From assembly GCA_900540475.1 (NCBI GenBank), contig UQGG01000001.1:246828-310827 (forward strand): DNA of 64,000 nucleotides, read 5' to 3'. The position numbers were made by a program, and so were the translations under genes. Each line of letters begins with the position of its first letter. The stretch's first letter is position 1. The notes beneath the pieces were generated by a model. The model made no database searches. It saw nothing but the letters and a program-made list of their open reading frames with translations, and had not been told where the DNA came from. Source of the DNA: an uncultured Robinsoniella sp. (GTDB lineage: Bacteria > Bacillota > Clostridia > Lachnospirales > Lachnospiraceae). This document shows positions 44,943 to 55,290 of this stretch, one piece after another.

Positions 44943-46679
44943 CTATTTCCTCACTTTAATATGAACTTTCAGTCCTCCTAATCCTGACCGGAAAACTTCA
45001 ATGGAACGTTCCTGGTTAAAATAAATATTCAGCCTCTGATTGATGTTAATCAAAGCAGTAATATCCTCTTTTTCCTCCACACCGTAAATCTTATCCTGAA
45101 TGATTGCAAGCTCATCATCCGTTATCGTTCCTGAATTTTCAATGCAGATAATCAGCCAGCCGTCCACCTCTGCATAATTCACCTGTAATAATATTTCTTC
45201 TTCATCATACAGCTCATCCACCACATATTTAAAAACATTTTCAATGATTGGCTGAACGATCAGTCTGGGCACAATTATCTCATGATATTGCTCCGGCAGG
45301 TCATCAAAAACAATTTTCATCTGTCCCTTATACCGGCAGCCCTGGATTGCCGCATAGGACTGTGCGTGTGCAATTTCATCAAACAGAGATTTTTCCGTTT
45401 TGGAATCCTTGGTGATATACTTAAAGAACTTTCCAAGATTCTCACAAACGTATAGGCTGTTTTCTTTATCATTCATTTTTATCAGCCTGTATAAAATAAA
45501 ATAGCTGTTATACATAAAATGTGGATTAATCTGTGCCTGCAGATGTTTGAAGTTCGCCTGATTAATCAAAATCTCCTGTTTTAGCTCTTTGGAAATAAAG
45601 GTATCGATCCGCTGCGCCATCAGATTAAAGCTGTCATACAAATTCGCAAACACCTCATTTTTTGAGATTGGAATCCGGTATTGGAAGTTTGACTCCCGTA
45701 CCTGTCCAAAAGCATCCACCAGCAGTACTTCAAGGGGTCTGAAAATCTTAGTAAAAAACAAGTTTGTACAAAATGCAACGGAAATCAGGATTAATACGCC
45801 AAACAAGATCAGATTTAAAACAAGCCGATTGTGATAAAACGGAATATTTTCCTGATGCTGGAGATAGTGAACCTTGTATTTTACGCCATTCTGGTGTGAG
45901 GAAAATACCTGATACTCATTACCGTTCCATTCTAATTTACTCTTATTTTCCCTCAAAACATTCAGTACATTTTCATCCACCGGGCCTGTCCCCGCAATGA
46001 TATGTTCTCCATCTAAATCGGTCATAAATAGAATATCATTTTCTGTTAATTTTGCATAACGGAGTTCATTTTCAAAGGACTTCACGTCTACTTCGATTAC
46101 AAATAAACCGGCTATATTTTCAGGATTCCACTTTTCACCCAGATAGTCAACATTAAGTGGATCCATAATATAAGCCCTTCCCTCCTCATCATATGAGATG
46201 ATTTTACTTTGCTTTGCCATATCCACATACTTTTGAAACAAATTATGTGATATAATGTTATAACCATTCGGGGAAATTTCCAGATCCTGTTCTTTTAGAT
46301 AGAAGGATGCATTTTTAATAAAGGAATTCGTATTTGTTATTTCCATACAACGCTTTGCTACCGTACTAATTAGTTTATCCTTTTGGACGCTGTTAATATG
46401 ATCATATAAAGCATATAAGTCCAGAATCTCATTTTCCTTCAAAGTAAAATAAGTTGCCACCTTCATCTTGCCAATTTCACTTTCCAATTGCTTGGCAAGA
46501 TAGTTCAGCCGTTCAGACTGACCTTCCTCCACAACATTGGCATAGTGGCTTTCTTCTTTATAATAGATATATAAATTCAAAAAAATACTGACTGTAATAA
46601 ATATCACAAAAATTATAATCAGCCATTTGAATAAATAGCGTAAAAGCTGCTTTTCTTTTAAATCTCTTAACCTTATCAT
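44943..46679 (-). CDS. yesM: YesM-type sensor histidine kinase
   Basis: About 578 residues. ATG 46679 follows GAGGAGAAACCGT. Helix 1 near 15-38, a large extracellular sensor domain, helix 2 near 290, HAMP, His-kinase domain with QINPHFMYNSYF (phospho-His) and HATPase ending near VRK. The family senses sugars or binding proteins outside the cell. First gene of the yesMN pair. Confidence 0.93.
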   Translation of the reverse strand: MIRLRDLKEKQLLRYLFKWLIIIFVIFITVSIFLNLYIYYKEESHYANVVEEGQSERLNYLAKQLESEIGKMKVATYFTLKENEILDLYALYDHINSVQKDKLISTVAKRCMEITNTNSFIKNASFYLKEQDLEISPNGYNIISHNLFQKYVDMAKQSKIISYDEEGRAYIMDPLNVDYLGEKWNPENIAGLFVIEVDVKSFENELRYAKLTENDILFMTDLDGEHIIAGTGPVDENVLNVLRENKSKLEWNGNEYQVFSSHQNGVKYKVHYLQHQENIPFYHNRLVLNLILFGVLILISVAFCTNLFFTKIFRPLEVLLVDAFGQVRESNFQYRIPISKNEVFANLYDSFNLMAQRIDTFISKELKQEILINQANFKHLQAQINPHFMYNSYFILYRLIKMNDKENSLYVCENLGKFFKYITKDSKTEKSLFDEIAHAQSYAAIQGCRYKGQMKIVFDDLPEQYHEIIVPRLIVQPIIENVFKYVVDELYDEEEILLQVNYAEVDGWLIICIENSGTITDDELAIIQDKIYGVEEKEDITALININQRLNIYFNQERSIEVFRSGLGGLKVHIKVRK

Positions 46680-47006
46680 ACGGTTTCTCCTCATTCATGC
46701 TTCATGTTCGGATACGGATTCGTATAAGTAATACAAAATGCTTACGTATTTAGTAAAGAACCCTTATAGGTTATTATACCTGACAGGAAGTAGAATTTAT
46801 ATGCAAAATACCATATGTTTATAGAAAAATTGCAACTTTGGGATGAACTGTATGGATCGGGAAGACTTTATTTTGTATGTATATCATAGCCGGGATATGT
46901 TAGAATGTATGTAACACCAAACCTACTTCGAGCCATAATGACCCGAAGAAAAACTATCGCCTTTGGCGTATAACATTAAGAAAAAATTAGACGAGGGGTA
47001 ATTACA
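46680..47006. other. Divergent promoter region
   Basis: About 325 bases between yesM and the methyltransferase gene. It is AT-rich; no operator, riboswitch or small gene could be identified. Confidence 0.5.
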
Positions 47007-47798
47007 ATGAACTACTATAATGAAAATAAAGAAGCCTGGGAAGAGGCATTTGAACATCGACATCCCGGCTGGGGAGAAGTGAATTATCAGAGATTGGTGA
47101 AGGAAGACCTTCCCTTTTTCTGCCCTGATGTGGCAGAGCAACTTAAAAAATTAGATTTGAGTGGCAAAGATCTTGCACAATTTTGCTGTAACAATGGACG
47201 TGAATTGCTTTCGCTTATGTATCTTGGAGCAAAAAGTGGAACAGGATTCGATATTGCCGAAAACATTATTGCACAAGCTGTTGATACTGCTGTAAAGGCG
47301 AGCATCAAGAACTGCAAATTTATTTCTTGTAATATACTGGATATTCCAGAGAAATATAATGATGCCTTTGATTTCGTCCTATTTACCGTAGGGGCTATCA
47401 CATGGTTTCAAGATTTAAATGTCCTTTTTCAAAAGGTTTCCCGCTGCTTAAAACCAAGTGGTATCTTGTTCCTGCATGATTTTCACCCGATTATGAATAT
47501 GCTGCCAATGCCTGGCGAGCCTGAATTTGATGAGAAACATCTTAATCAGATCACATATTCCTATTTTCGGAAAGAACCTTGGATCGAAAATGAGGGGATG
47601 AACTATATGTCTGAACCATATGCTTCAAAGACCTTTACCAGCTTTTCACATACCATGTCGGATATTATAAACGCGGTAAGCAATACTGGGATGCGCATTA
47701 AAAAACTGAATGAATATGATTATGATATTGGCTTATCAAATGTGTATAATCAAAAGGGTTTTCCACTCTCTTATCTGTTGATTGCAGAAAAACAATAA
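47007..47798 (+). CDS. Class I SAM-dependent methyltransferase
   Basis: 263 residues. An N-terminal cap (HPGWGEVNYQRL) and a Rossmann core: QFCCNNGRELLSLMYLGAK corresponds to motif I, GFDIAENII to the acidic loop, FDFVLFTVGAITWF to the motif IV region. Substrate unknown. ACGAGGGGTAATTACA precedes the ATG. It stands alone. Confidence 0.85.
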   Translation: MNYYNENKEAWEEAFEHRHPGWGEVNYQRLVKEDLPFFCPDVAEQLKKLDLSGKDLAQFCCNNGRELLSLMYLGAKSGTGFDIAENIIAQAVDTAVKASIKNCKFISCNILDIPEKYNDAFDFVLFTVGAITWFQDLNVLFQKVSRCLKPSGILFLHDFHPIMNMLPMPGEPEFDEKHLNQITYSYFRKEPWIENEGMNYMSEPYASKTFTSFSHTMSDIINAVSNTGMRIKKLNEYDYDIGLSNVYNQKGFPLSYLLIAEKQ

Positions 47799-47820
47799 CC
47801 GGTAGCCCCCCCCGGTTATT
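47794..47820 (+). terminator. Terminator of the methyltransferase gene
   Basis: AATAACCGG / CCGGTTATT, a 9-bp stem whose left arm includes the stop codon. The loop is a C run (TAGCCCCCC). Confidence 0.7.
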
Positions 47821-47896
47821 GTCCCGCAATAATCGCTGTAAGTTCCAGAGCTTACACGATTTACTGTTTACTTCATAACCCAGTGTCCTTCCAATC

Positions 47897-50800
47897 TTAT
47901 TTTATAATAACCGTACTGCTCTGCCCCTTATTTTTGAAAATACGCTTGTAAGAATTCTTATATTTTCGTGGAACATTGATTTTTGCATTCTTATGAATTC
48001 CCTTTAATGCATTCTTTTTAACGGTTTTTAATTTTGTAGATTTGATTATAATAGATTTTAGTCTTGGAGTATTTTCAAATGCCTGAGCGTCAATCGTCCG
48101 CACATTTGCACCGATTGTCACCTTCTTCAGTTTTGAATAACCTCTGAAAGCTTTTTTACTAATGCCCTCTACGGTACATTTAACCCCTTTCAGTGATACA
48201 GTCCCCGGTATCACAATCGTCCTAATTTTTTTGCTGACAGCCCCTGTCACAATCACAGTTCCCTTTTTGCCTGAAACCTTGGTAACCTTATATTTTAGAC
48301 CTTTATAATTGTAAGACTTATTCTTTACAACAGTCTCTGTCAGTCTATTTTCTGCATTTTTCAAATCCGTTAATGCTTGATCCAGCTGTGCTTGCGTTGC
48401 ATTCGGATTATTTAATAAGGACTTTACGTAGGTTCTGACCTTTGTAAATGTACTCCAGCTATTTGAAGTGTAACCAGTATTTTTCTTTTTGGAAGCCGAA
48501 TTATATTGAATTTGAAGTTTTTGCTTATTTGGAGTCAGTTTTACGCTTACATTAAATGACGCTGTTTTCGAGACTCCCCGCTCTGAATAAGAAACGGTTA
48601 CTGCTTTCGTTCCTGCCGTCTGAGAACTGAATCCAGTTACCTGATACGTACCTGATGACAGCACCTTGTTCGTTCCATCTGTATATTTTGCAGTGACTTT
48701 CAGTCCCGTCAGATCCAGTCCTTCTCCTGTCCTGTACTCTTTCTTTGTAGGAGGTACAAGCTCTATTTTATCCAACAGCACTTCTTTCTCCGGTGCCTTA
48801 ACCGTCACATTAAATGAAGCGGATTTTGTCACCTCTCCCACTGTACAGATAACGGTAACAATTTTCGTTCCGGCTGTATCAGAGGAAAAACCGGTTGTCT
48901 CATACTCAACTGATGTCAGCTCTCTTTGTGTACCATCTGTAAAATGGGCAACAACCTTTAGTCCCGCTGAATCGAAGCCTTCACCAATTTTATACACGGT
49001 CTTTGAAGGAGGTGTGAGTTGTATATGTTCCAATACTGCTGTTTCCTTCAGTAGAATGGACACCTTTTCGGGCGTCATGCTGCTGTGCTTTAATTCACCG
49101 TCTACCAGCACTTTAAATCCTGCACCCTGTCCATAAACATCCCCTGTTTCATCGTATAGCATTGTTATATTCTTACCATGATACGGTACATTTTCAAGAC
49201 AGAAATTACTCCATTCTCCCGTGGGGATCAATGGATTGATTGTTAAATTATCATCTTCGGCTGATCGGATTCCAAACAAACCGGAGATAACCAGATCATT
49301 AAATAATGAGTGGTTATAGTTCGGACTGCGCCCTTCATCTGCTATCCACTGTCCGGTATAGCCATCTAAATCTTCTGCAATCCATGAAGCTCCATTTTTA
49401 TACTGCGCATAGGCATAATTTGTAAGCAGATGAAAATAGTCGTTGTCTGTAACCTGATTCTGCGTATAGTTATTGAGCAGGTTTGCCATTCCTGTTAGTG
49501 TCTGGCTAGTTGCGAACGGCCAAACCGGTCCATCCCATCTGCATATACCAGTTCCATATTCATTTTCCGGAGTTACACGCGCCCGGGACTTTTCAGCAGT
49601 CAGCAGTCCATAGGGTGCAAGGAAATAGTTTTCATCCATGAGATATTTCCAGGCCTCTGAATATTCATCATTATTATCTGGCATATTGAACATCCATGGT
49701 ATATATCCAATCTGTTCCTTAACGCTTTGCAGATCACTCCCACTTGTAAGCCCGCCTCCTTGATCGGAAGCTATGACCTTATAAAATTTCTCCTCACTGT
49801 CCCATGTCTTTTTGTCAAAATTTGATTTGATTTCAGCTGCTTTATTGGCATAAGTTTGTGCTCCTTCCAGATCGCCTGTCAGTTCACAAAGTTTTGATAT
49901 GGCAGCTGCATCCCCATACATATAACTGTTAATTGTTGGACGATATCCAAACATACTGGAGATTGAATTTTCCATTCCATCCCGATCATTATGCTGCCAG
50001 TACAATCCCAGATCGGCATTATACTTGTCTCCCCAGGCTTCATAATTTTCTTTCAATTTATCTACATAATTAAATATGAATTCATCTCCTGTAGTAAGGT
50101 ACCGGTTATAAAAAGCGTCAGCAATCCAAAAGCTGTAGGCTCTAACCGATCCGCCCTTATCCATCCAGTGAGTAAGATAGTCATCTAAATACTTCCCGTC
50201 TTTCAGCCAACGCCCTTCTGATACATGAAGCCCTGCAGGACAGTTAATACTGTTATCCTTACCTGCCCACGGTACATTTGGCAAAAATTCCGATATGATA
50301 TAATAATCATCTGCCGTCTTACGGATATGATTACGGTATGTATACCAACGGAAATAATAAGTCTGTTTTAATTTTTCATCGGGAACATCCAGATATGGAA
50401 TGTTTTCTTCAAACCATTTTATAAATGCTGCTTTCTGCGTCGCTGCCGGATCCGGATCTGTCAAAAGCTGTAAAATTTTTTCTTCACTCTGGGCTTTTTC
50501 CGCTGACAATGCAAGAACTACTCTACATTCCGTACTCTCTCCCGGCTGTAGTTTAACCTGCTTTTTCAGTTTATCTCCCTGTATAACAAAGCCCTCATCA
50601 CCCTGTATCACAGCTTCAAATCCTGCCAGGGTACCTGTGGCCTTGCTGCCTTCTTCAGCAAAGTTTAACGGGATACCTGCCGCCACGTCTATAGTCATTT
50701 CTGCTTCATCATCATTTAGCACCTTAAGAATTGAAACCAGTTTGTTATCCGGAGAAATATATTTTTGTCCTGCTACGGATACCTTTTGCGGCTTTGACAT

Positions 50801-52189
50801 AAATGAATTTATAAGTTCAATTTCATTCATGGATATACATTTTCCATTTTGGGCTTTAAATACAACCTTAAATTTGTCTGACTTGATCTCGCTGAATGTA
50901 ATTGTATTTTTACCGCTGCTAAACGTATCCGGCTTTTGCTGATAATCTGCTTCCAGCCATTCACCTCCTGATTGATACATTAATTTCACATCAGCTGGAG
51001 GAATTGTATTTCCACCATCTGAAAATATATGCAGGACAAGCGATTGTGCAGTTTTTGCTTCATCGAATTCGAGAGATACCCAGTCACCCTCTTCCGGTTT
51101 TGGATTATTCATTTCATCATCAGCCTGGCGGTAAGTGTTCCATCCCTTATTTCCCGAAGCTGTGGAATCACCGTCGAATGCATATTCCAAAGAGGCTCCC
51201 CACTTCTCCTGTGAAAAAGACGCAGATGCTTTAGGATATCCCGTTCTGGACGCTCCGGCTGCATGATTTATATGAATTTCCTCCAGACCTGTCTCATCAT
51301 AGGAATACTGTAAATACTCAATACTATCTACGCCAAGTGCTTTACCTGGCTCCACTTCCAGCACTAGCTTAAATTTTGATGCCGAGACTTCCTGGGGCAT
51401 CAGCAGTGTCTGCCATCCCCCCACTGGGGTATCTGTGCTTGATGCAGTTTCTTTCCATGCATCTGCTTCCCATACATATACCGTTATTTTTTCAGGATGT
51501 ACAATATTGGCATCTGAAAAAGTATGTATGCGAATTTCATCGACAGACACATTTTCTGCAAACTCAATGGACGTCCAGTCACCTCCATCTGGAATTGGGA
51601 ACGCATTCAAATCTTCCGGACGCCGAAATGTATTCCAGTTAGCACCATCTCCCCCTGTCTGTCCGTTATAGGCCTGTGACAAGGCACGTCCCCACAGCTC
51701 TTGTGAGAAGGATGCGTCTACTTTGGGATATTCTGCTGCCGATGCACCATTGTAGATTGAATTTGCATTTAATGAGATATTTGTTTTTATAATCTCCGGT
51801 TCTGTAGTCTCCTCCAGCTGATAATTAGATGTCACAAAGCTGGGTGTAAACTGAGCATCCTTCACTAATACAGGAATGTCATTTGCCTTAATCGTAACCG
51901 GCATCCCAAAACCTGCCGCAATGCCTGTCCGATACACATCCTGCTTATCAAATCCCCATCCCGGCTGATAAAGAGAAAATATATCCTCACTGTATCCCAG
52001 CGGAACATTGTCTACATACTCACGCTTAAGCAACTCATTAATGTCGGTGCCGGAAGTTATAATATTAGTCTGCTGATTGTTTACATTATCATTTGTTTCA
52101 CTGGCATTCACAGATATAGTAAAATTTAAAAACGAATTACAGATAACGGTGCAAACCGTCACAATAGATAATAGTCTTTTGTACCTCAT
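47897..52189 (-). CDS. Giant secreted multidomain glycosidase
   Basis: About 1430 residues. The start MRYKRLLS is chosen for AAAGGAGAGAGATGCT upstream. Order: signal peptide (to about 30); two F5/8-type C (discoidin) modules (about 140-295, 310-460); an (alpha/alpha)6 six-hairpin glycosidase domain (about 590-1040) of the GH63/MGH1-like kind (FLPNVPWAGKDNS, GRSPNYNHSLFNDL); two Big_3 Ig-like modules (about 1080-1240); a FIVAR-like helical piece; and a C-terminal LRR_5 (BspA-like) segment. It should bind and cut a host or plant glycan outside the cell. No sortase signal is seen. Confidence 0.88.
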   Translation of the reverse strand: MRYKRLLSIVTVCTVICNSFLNFTISVNASETNDNVNNQQTNIITSGTDINELLKREYVDNVPLGYSEDIFSLYQPGWGFDKQDVYRTGIAAGFGMPVTIKANDIPVLVKDAQFTPSFVTSNYQLEETTEPEIIKTNISLNANSIYNGASAAEYPKVDASFSQELWGRALSQAYNGQTGGDGANWNTFRRPEDLNAFPIPDGGDWTSIEFAENVSVDEIRIHTFSDANIVHPEKITVYVWEADAWKETASSTDTPVGGWQTLLMPQEVSASKFKLVLEVEPGKALGVDSIEYLQYSYDETGLEEIHINHAAGASRTGYPKASASFSQEKWGASLEYAFDGDSTASGNKGWNTYRQADDEMNNPKPEEGDWVSLEFDEAKTAQSLVLHIFSDGGNTIPPADVKLMYQSGGEWLEADYQQKPDTFSSGKNTITFSEIKSDKFKVVFKAQNGKCISMNEIELINSFMSKPQKVSVAGQKYISPDNKLVSILKVLNDDEAEMTIDVAAGIPLNFAEEGSKATGTLAGFEAVIQGDEGFVIQGDKLKKQVKLQPGESTECRVVLALSAEKAQSEEKILQLLTDPDPAATQKAAFIKWFEENIPYLDVPDEKLKQTYYFRWYTYRNHIRKTADDYYIISEFLPNVPWAGKDNSINCPAGLHVSEGRWLKDGKYLDDYLTHWMDKGGSVRAYSFWIADAFYNRYLTTGDEFIFNYVDKLKENYEAWGDKYNADLGLYWQHNDRDGMENSISSMFGYRPTINSYMYGDAAAISKLCELTGDLEGAQTYANKAAEIKSNFDKKTWDSEEKFYKVIASDQGGGLTSGSDLQSVKEQIGYIPWMFNMPDNNDEYSEAWKYLMDENYFLAPYGLLTAEKSRARVTPENEYGTGICRWDGPVWPFATSQTLTGMANLLNNYTQNQVTDNDYFHLLTNYAYAQYKNGASWIAEDLDGYTGQWIADEGRSPNYNHSLFNDLVISGLFGIRSAEDDNLTINPLIPTGEWSNFCLENVPYHGKNITMLYDETGDVYGQGAGFKVLVDGELKHSSMTPEKVSILLKETAVLEHIQLTPPSKTVYKIGEGFDSAGLKVVAHFTDGTQRELTSVEYETTGFSSDTAGTKIVTVICTVGEVTKSASFNVTVKAPEKEVLLDKIELVPPTKKEYRTGEGLDLTGLKVTAKYTDGTNKVLSSGTYQVTGFSSQTAGTKAVTVSYSERGVSKTASFNVSVKLTPNKQKLQIQYNSASKKKNTGYTSNSWSTFTKVRTYVKSLLNNPNATQAQLDQALTDLKNAENRLTETVVKNKSYNYKGLKYKVTKVSGKKGTVIVTGAVSKKIRTIVIPGTVSLKGVKCTVEGISKKAFRGYSKLKKVTIGANVRTIDAQAFENTPRLKSIIIKSTKLKTVKKNALKGIHKNAKINVPRKYKNSYKRIFKNKGQSSTVIIK

Positions 52190-52216
52190 AGCATCTCTCT
52201 CCTTTACCCTCTTCAT

Positions 52217-52497
52217 CTTAGTGTTTATCTATATCCATGAAATGCACCTGCCTCCCTTCCGTTATTTACATTTTTCCATTCCAAACTCTTTTTTCACTAT
52301 TTCATGGATACTATTATCGTGATAATACCATTTTGATTCTCTCGCCGTCTTTATGATCTTTTAGCAAATATTTATAATAATATGACATTTTTCATTAAGA
52401 ATAGGGGTTTAAAATAATAATCGGCAGTAATATGTAAATTTTGAGTAGTACCCTTATGTATAAGCGTTATTAATTATACAGCGGTTTGCCCTATTTC
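52217..52497. other. Intergenic region
   Basis: About 280 AT-rich bases, probably the promoter area of the giant glycosidase gene on the minus strand. Nothing else recognised. Confidence 0.5.
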
Positions 52498-52659
52498 CTA
52501 TTCTGTATCATATATATTCTTTTCCCTTACATATCCAATACTCATCATGGCACGGTCAACAACTTGTATAAGTATTTTTCTCCCTTCTTCTTCCGGCAAT
52601 GTATCCAGGTCCACCCATTCTCCATTTACTTTAATTTGGCTGACTACTTCCAATGCCAT
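52498..52659 (-). CDS. Small conserved protein of recombinase elements
   Basis: 53 residues (MALEVVSQIKVNGEWV, then LPEEEGRKILIQVVDRAMMS). GGAGGTATGGGCTT decides the start. Small proteins of this look (Ile/Val-rich start, VNGxWV, LPxE) accompany serine recombinases and conjugative elements in Clostridia. It is divergent from the recombinase at 53049. Function unknown. Confidence 0.6.
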   Translation of the reverse strand: MALEVVSQIKVNGEWVDLDTLPEEEGRKILIQVVDRAMMSIGYVREKNIYDTE

Positions 52660-53048
52660 AAGCCCATACCTCCATGTATAACCCATCTACTGGTTAAATT
52701 CTATGCGCTACGGGTTGTACTTGTTGATAATAAATTATATTTCTGGTTCTACTCAAGATCATCGAAATATTTCCGCATCTCTTTTTTGTTTCTATGTAAC
52801 CTGGATTGTCTCCTATTGGTATCCTTACATCAATATAATTTTCTTTCACTTCTAAGAATTCATGAATATGATCAGCTTCTCTACATGTTTACTAATTACT
52901 AGCATCTTAAATATTGACATGTAATAACCATTGGTATAATACAATAGTTTTAATGATATCACTATAAACTCTACTACTAATCTTCATGTAATCATGATAA
53001 ATAAAAGACCAGTGAAAACTTTGTCAACAAATCCTATGAGGTGATTTA
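52660..53048. other. Intergenic region with an open minus-strand frame
   Basis: About 390 bases. A minus-strand frame at 52697-52880 (EADHIHEFLEVKENYIDV, no start or ribosome site) may be a gene remnant. The region also carries the recombinase promoter; TATGAGGTGATTT precedes its ATG. Confidence 0.4.
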
Positions 53049-54506
53049 ATGAAAGATAATTTTTCTACAAACGATTACCAGGAAGGCGCACTCTATATTC
53101 GAGTGTCCACCGATAAACAGGAGGAACTGTCTCCAGATGCTCAAAAACGCCTGTGTCTGGAATATGCGAAGAAAAATAAAATAATGGTTTCACCGGAACA
53201 TATTTATATAGAAAATGGAATATCAGGGCGGCATGCCGACAAAAGACCGGCTTTTCAAAAAATGATATCAAATGCCAAACAAAAGCCGGCACCTTTCCAG
53301 GTGATATTAGTGTGGAAGTTTAGTCGATTTGCACGTAATCAGGAAGAAAGCATCGTTTATAAATCACTTTTGCGTAAACAATGTAATATTGATGTTGTCA
53401 GTATCTCTGAGCCCTTGATCGAAGGACCATTTGGCAGCTTGATCGAAAGAATCATTGAGTGGATGGATGAATACTACTCTATCCGCCTATCTGGTGAGGT
53501 TGTCCGTGGAATGACGGAAAAAGCCCTGCGGGGAGGCTATCAGGCTGCGCCTTGTCTGGGGTATAATGCAGTGAGTGACGGCAAACCGTTTGTTATTAAT
53601 GAAGAAGAATTTAAAATCGTAGAATATATTTGTAACCAATATGATCATCTTCATCTGGAACCTACAGGTATTGCCAGAAAAGTAAATGCCATGGGATATA
53701 GAACAAAACGGGGAAATAAATTTGAGAAACGAAGTATCGAGTATATTTTAAAAAATCCTTTTTATGCCGGCATAGTAATATGGAATGGCAATAAATTTAT
53801 GGGCACACACGAAGTAAGGTTTAGTTTAGAACAATATGAAGCCCGCATAGCTCGTTTAAACAGTGAATTTCGACCTGTAAAACGCCGAAGTGTATCAACT
53901 TGCCAGCATTGGCTGTCCGGACTTATAAGATGTCCTATATGCGGCTCTACACTTGCTTATAACAAAAGAGAATGTAACGGAAATGGATTTTTTCAATGCT
54001 GGCAGTATAGCAAGGGAATGCATTCCAGATCTATGTGCATATCTGAGAAAAAGCTATATGATGGTGTAATCCGATATTTTGAAAGCGTATTGAATGGAAT
54101 GAACTTTGAATATAGATATGCTTTGCCAGATAATCGCAGTGATGACAGCGAGTTAGATCTGTTAAAAGTACAATTAGAGAAGCTAAACAATCGTGAAAGA
54201 CGAATCAAACTTGCCTATGAAAATGAAATTGATACATTAGAGGAATATAAAGAAAATAAATCCAGAATAAAAAAGGAACGTGAAGAAATAGATAAAATGA
54301 TTGCATCCTATACTCCGTCTGAGCCTCAGGCTCTCTCAAATGAAGATGTAAAAAAGTGTATACAAAAAGTATACGATGTTGTAAAAAATCCTGCTATAGA
54401 CTATGAATTAAAAGGTACTTTTATGAGATCGTTAGTCGAAGAAATCATTTATGACAAAGATAATAAAAGACTGCTATTCCATCTATATATCTCAAACCCC
54501 TTATAA
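53049..54506 (+). CDS. Large serine recombinase, second copy type
   Basis: 485 residues, not a close copy of the one at 15605. Resolvase domain with catalytic Ser in ALYIRVSTDKQEE, Arg-rich KFSRFARNQEE; recombinase domain (GYQAAPCLGYNAV); zinc ribbon (CPICGSTLAYNK...C); coiled coil (ELDLLKVQLEKLNNRERR). It ends in an inverted repeat that contains the 14-bp candidate att motif. Confidence 0.92.
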   Translation: MKDNFSTNDYQEGALYIRVSTDKQEELSPDAQKRLCLEYAKKNKIMVSPEHIYIENGISGRHADKRPAFQKMISNAKQKPAPFQVILVWKFSRFARNQEESIVYKSLLRKQCNIDVVSISEPLIEGPFGSLIERIIEWMDEYYSIRLSGEVVRGMTEKALRGGYQAAPCLGYNAVSDGKPFVINEEEFKIVEYICNQYDHLHLEPTGIARKVNAMGYRTKRGNKFEKRSIEYILKNPFYAGIVIWNGNKFMGTHEVRFSLEQYEARIARLNSEFRPVKRRSVSTCQHWLSGLIRCPICGSTLAYNKRECNGNGFFQCWQYSKGMHSRSMCISEKKLYDGVIRYFESVLNGMNFEYRYALPDNRSDDSELDLLKVQLEKLNNRERRIKLAYENEIDTLEEYKENKSRIKKEREEIDKMIASYTPSEPQALSNEDVKKCIQKVYDVVKNPAIDYELKGTFMRSLVEEIIYDKDNKRLLFHLYISNPL

Positions 54507-54519
54507 ATCAGGGGTTTGA
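54494..54519 (+). terminator. Inverted repeat at the recombinase 3' end, with att-like motif
   Basis: CAAACCCC / GGGGTTTG, a perfect 8-bp stem that spans the stop codon. Its right arm is part of TAAATCAGGGGTTT (54505-54518), identical to 62159-62172. It could be a terminator, half of an att site, or both. Confidence 0.5.
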
Positions 54520-54656
54520 CAATTTACAGGATAAGAATTGGTTAAATATTTTGGTAAGCCAAAGCAAGCTCACAAACATATTAAAGCAGATTAAATCAGC
54601 AGATAATTTATACCTTTAGACTTTCTAGAATTAGAGAGATCATCTCGGGAAAACAA

Positions 54657-55211
54657 TTAGGGATTGAAAAGGATCATGTGCAGCATTGCAGATTCATTGC
54701 CTGCATTTTTGTACGAATGAATGGTATCGGCTCTAAATCGTATGCTTTCACCATTTGCAACTATAAACTTTTGACCGTCGGAATAAATCTCAATTTTACC
54801 AGTGAAAATTGTAATAAGTTCAGTGGTTCCCTTTAAATGTGGTTCAGATTCCCAATAACTGCCCTTGTCTAATTCCAGATAATATACTGCGAATCTGCGG
54901 TTCTCATTGTCTGGGAAAATAGAATAGTTTTTTACCTTTCCTCCATCTTCAATTAAAGGCTGAATTTCCGATATTTTTACAATCCCATATAGGCACTTTG
55001 GACGAATTGTTAAAGCATCAAATGGCACTTTCATTCCGTTTGAAATTTTCCACAATGTAGAGTTAGTCGGATTTCCGTCACCACGTTCAATTTGTGCAAG
55101 CATACTTTTACTAACACCGCTTAACTTTGCAAGCTCGTCCATACTTAGGTATATCTGGACGTATCTATGAAACGCTTTCAGACTGTATCCCCCGCTGGCT
55201 GAGATAATCAT
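54657..55211 (-). CDS. XRE-family regulator with cupin domain
   Basis: 184 residues: HTH (LSMDELAKLSGVSKSMLAQI, ERGDGNPTNSTLWKI) and a C-terminal cupin (KGTTELITIFTGKIEIYSDG, RADTIHSYKN). The first about 20 residues (MIISASGGYSLKAFHRY) fit the usual first helix poorly, so the 5' end may be rearranged; a PhzF scrap begins 20 bp upstream. Such regulators control amino-acid or sugar metabolism genes. Confidence 0.82.
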   Translation of the reverse strand: MIISASGGYSLKAFHRYVQIYLSMDELAKLSGVSKSMLAQIERGDGNPTNSTLWKISNGMKVPFDALTIRPKCLYGIVKISEIQPLIEDGGKVKNYSIFPDNENRRFAVYYLELDKGSYWESEPHLKGTTELITIFTGKIEIYSDGQKFIVANGESIRFRADTIHSYKNAGNESAMLHMILFNP

Positions 55212-55230
55212 AGTGCTGCGGAGCTAATCC

Positions 55231-55290
55231 ATGAAAGTTTTTAAGGGAAATCCTGCCGCTGTATGTGTTATGGATCAGTGGTTGACCATA
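55231..55290 (+). pseudogene. N-terminal scrap of a PhzF-family gene
   Basis: The plus strand reads MKVFKGNPAAVCVMDQWL, the opening of PhzF isomerase-like proteins, then loses similarity. It overlaps the tail of a minus-strand small frame. Confidence 0.55.

Noticed and set aside
45862..45875. 13-base match between the yesM gene and 62135-62147
   Set aside because: Too short to exceed chance in 64 kb and with no related junction.
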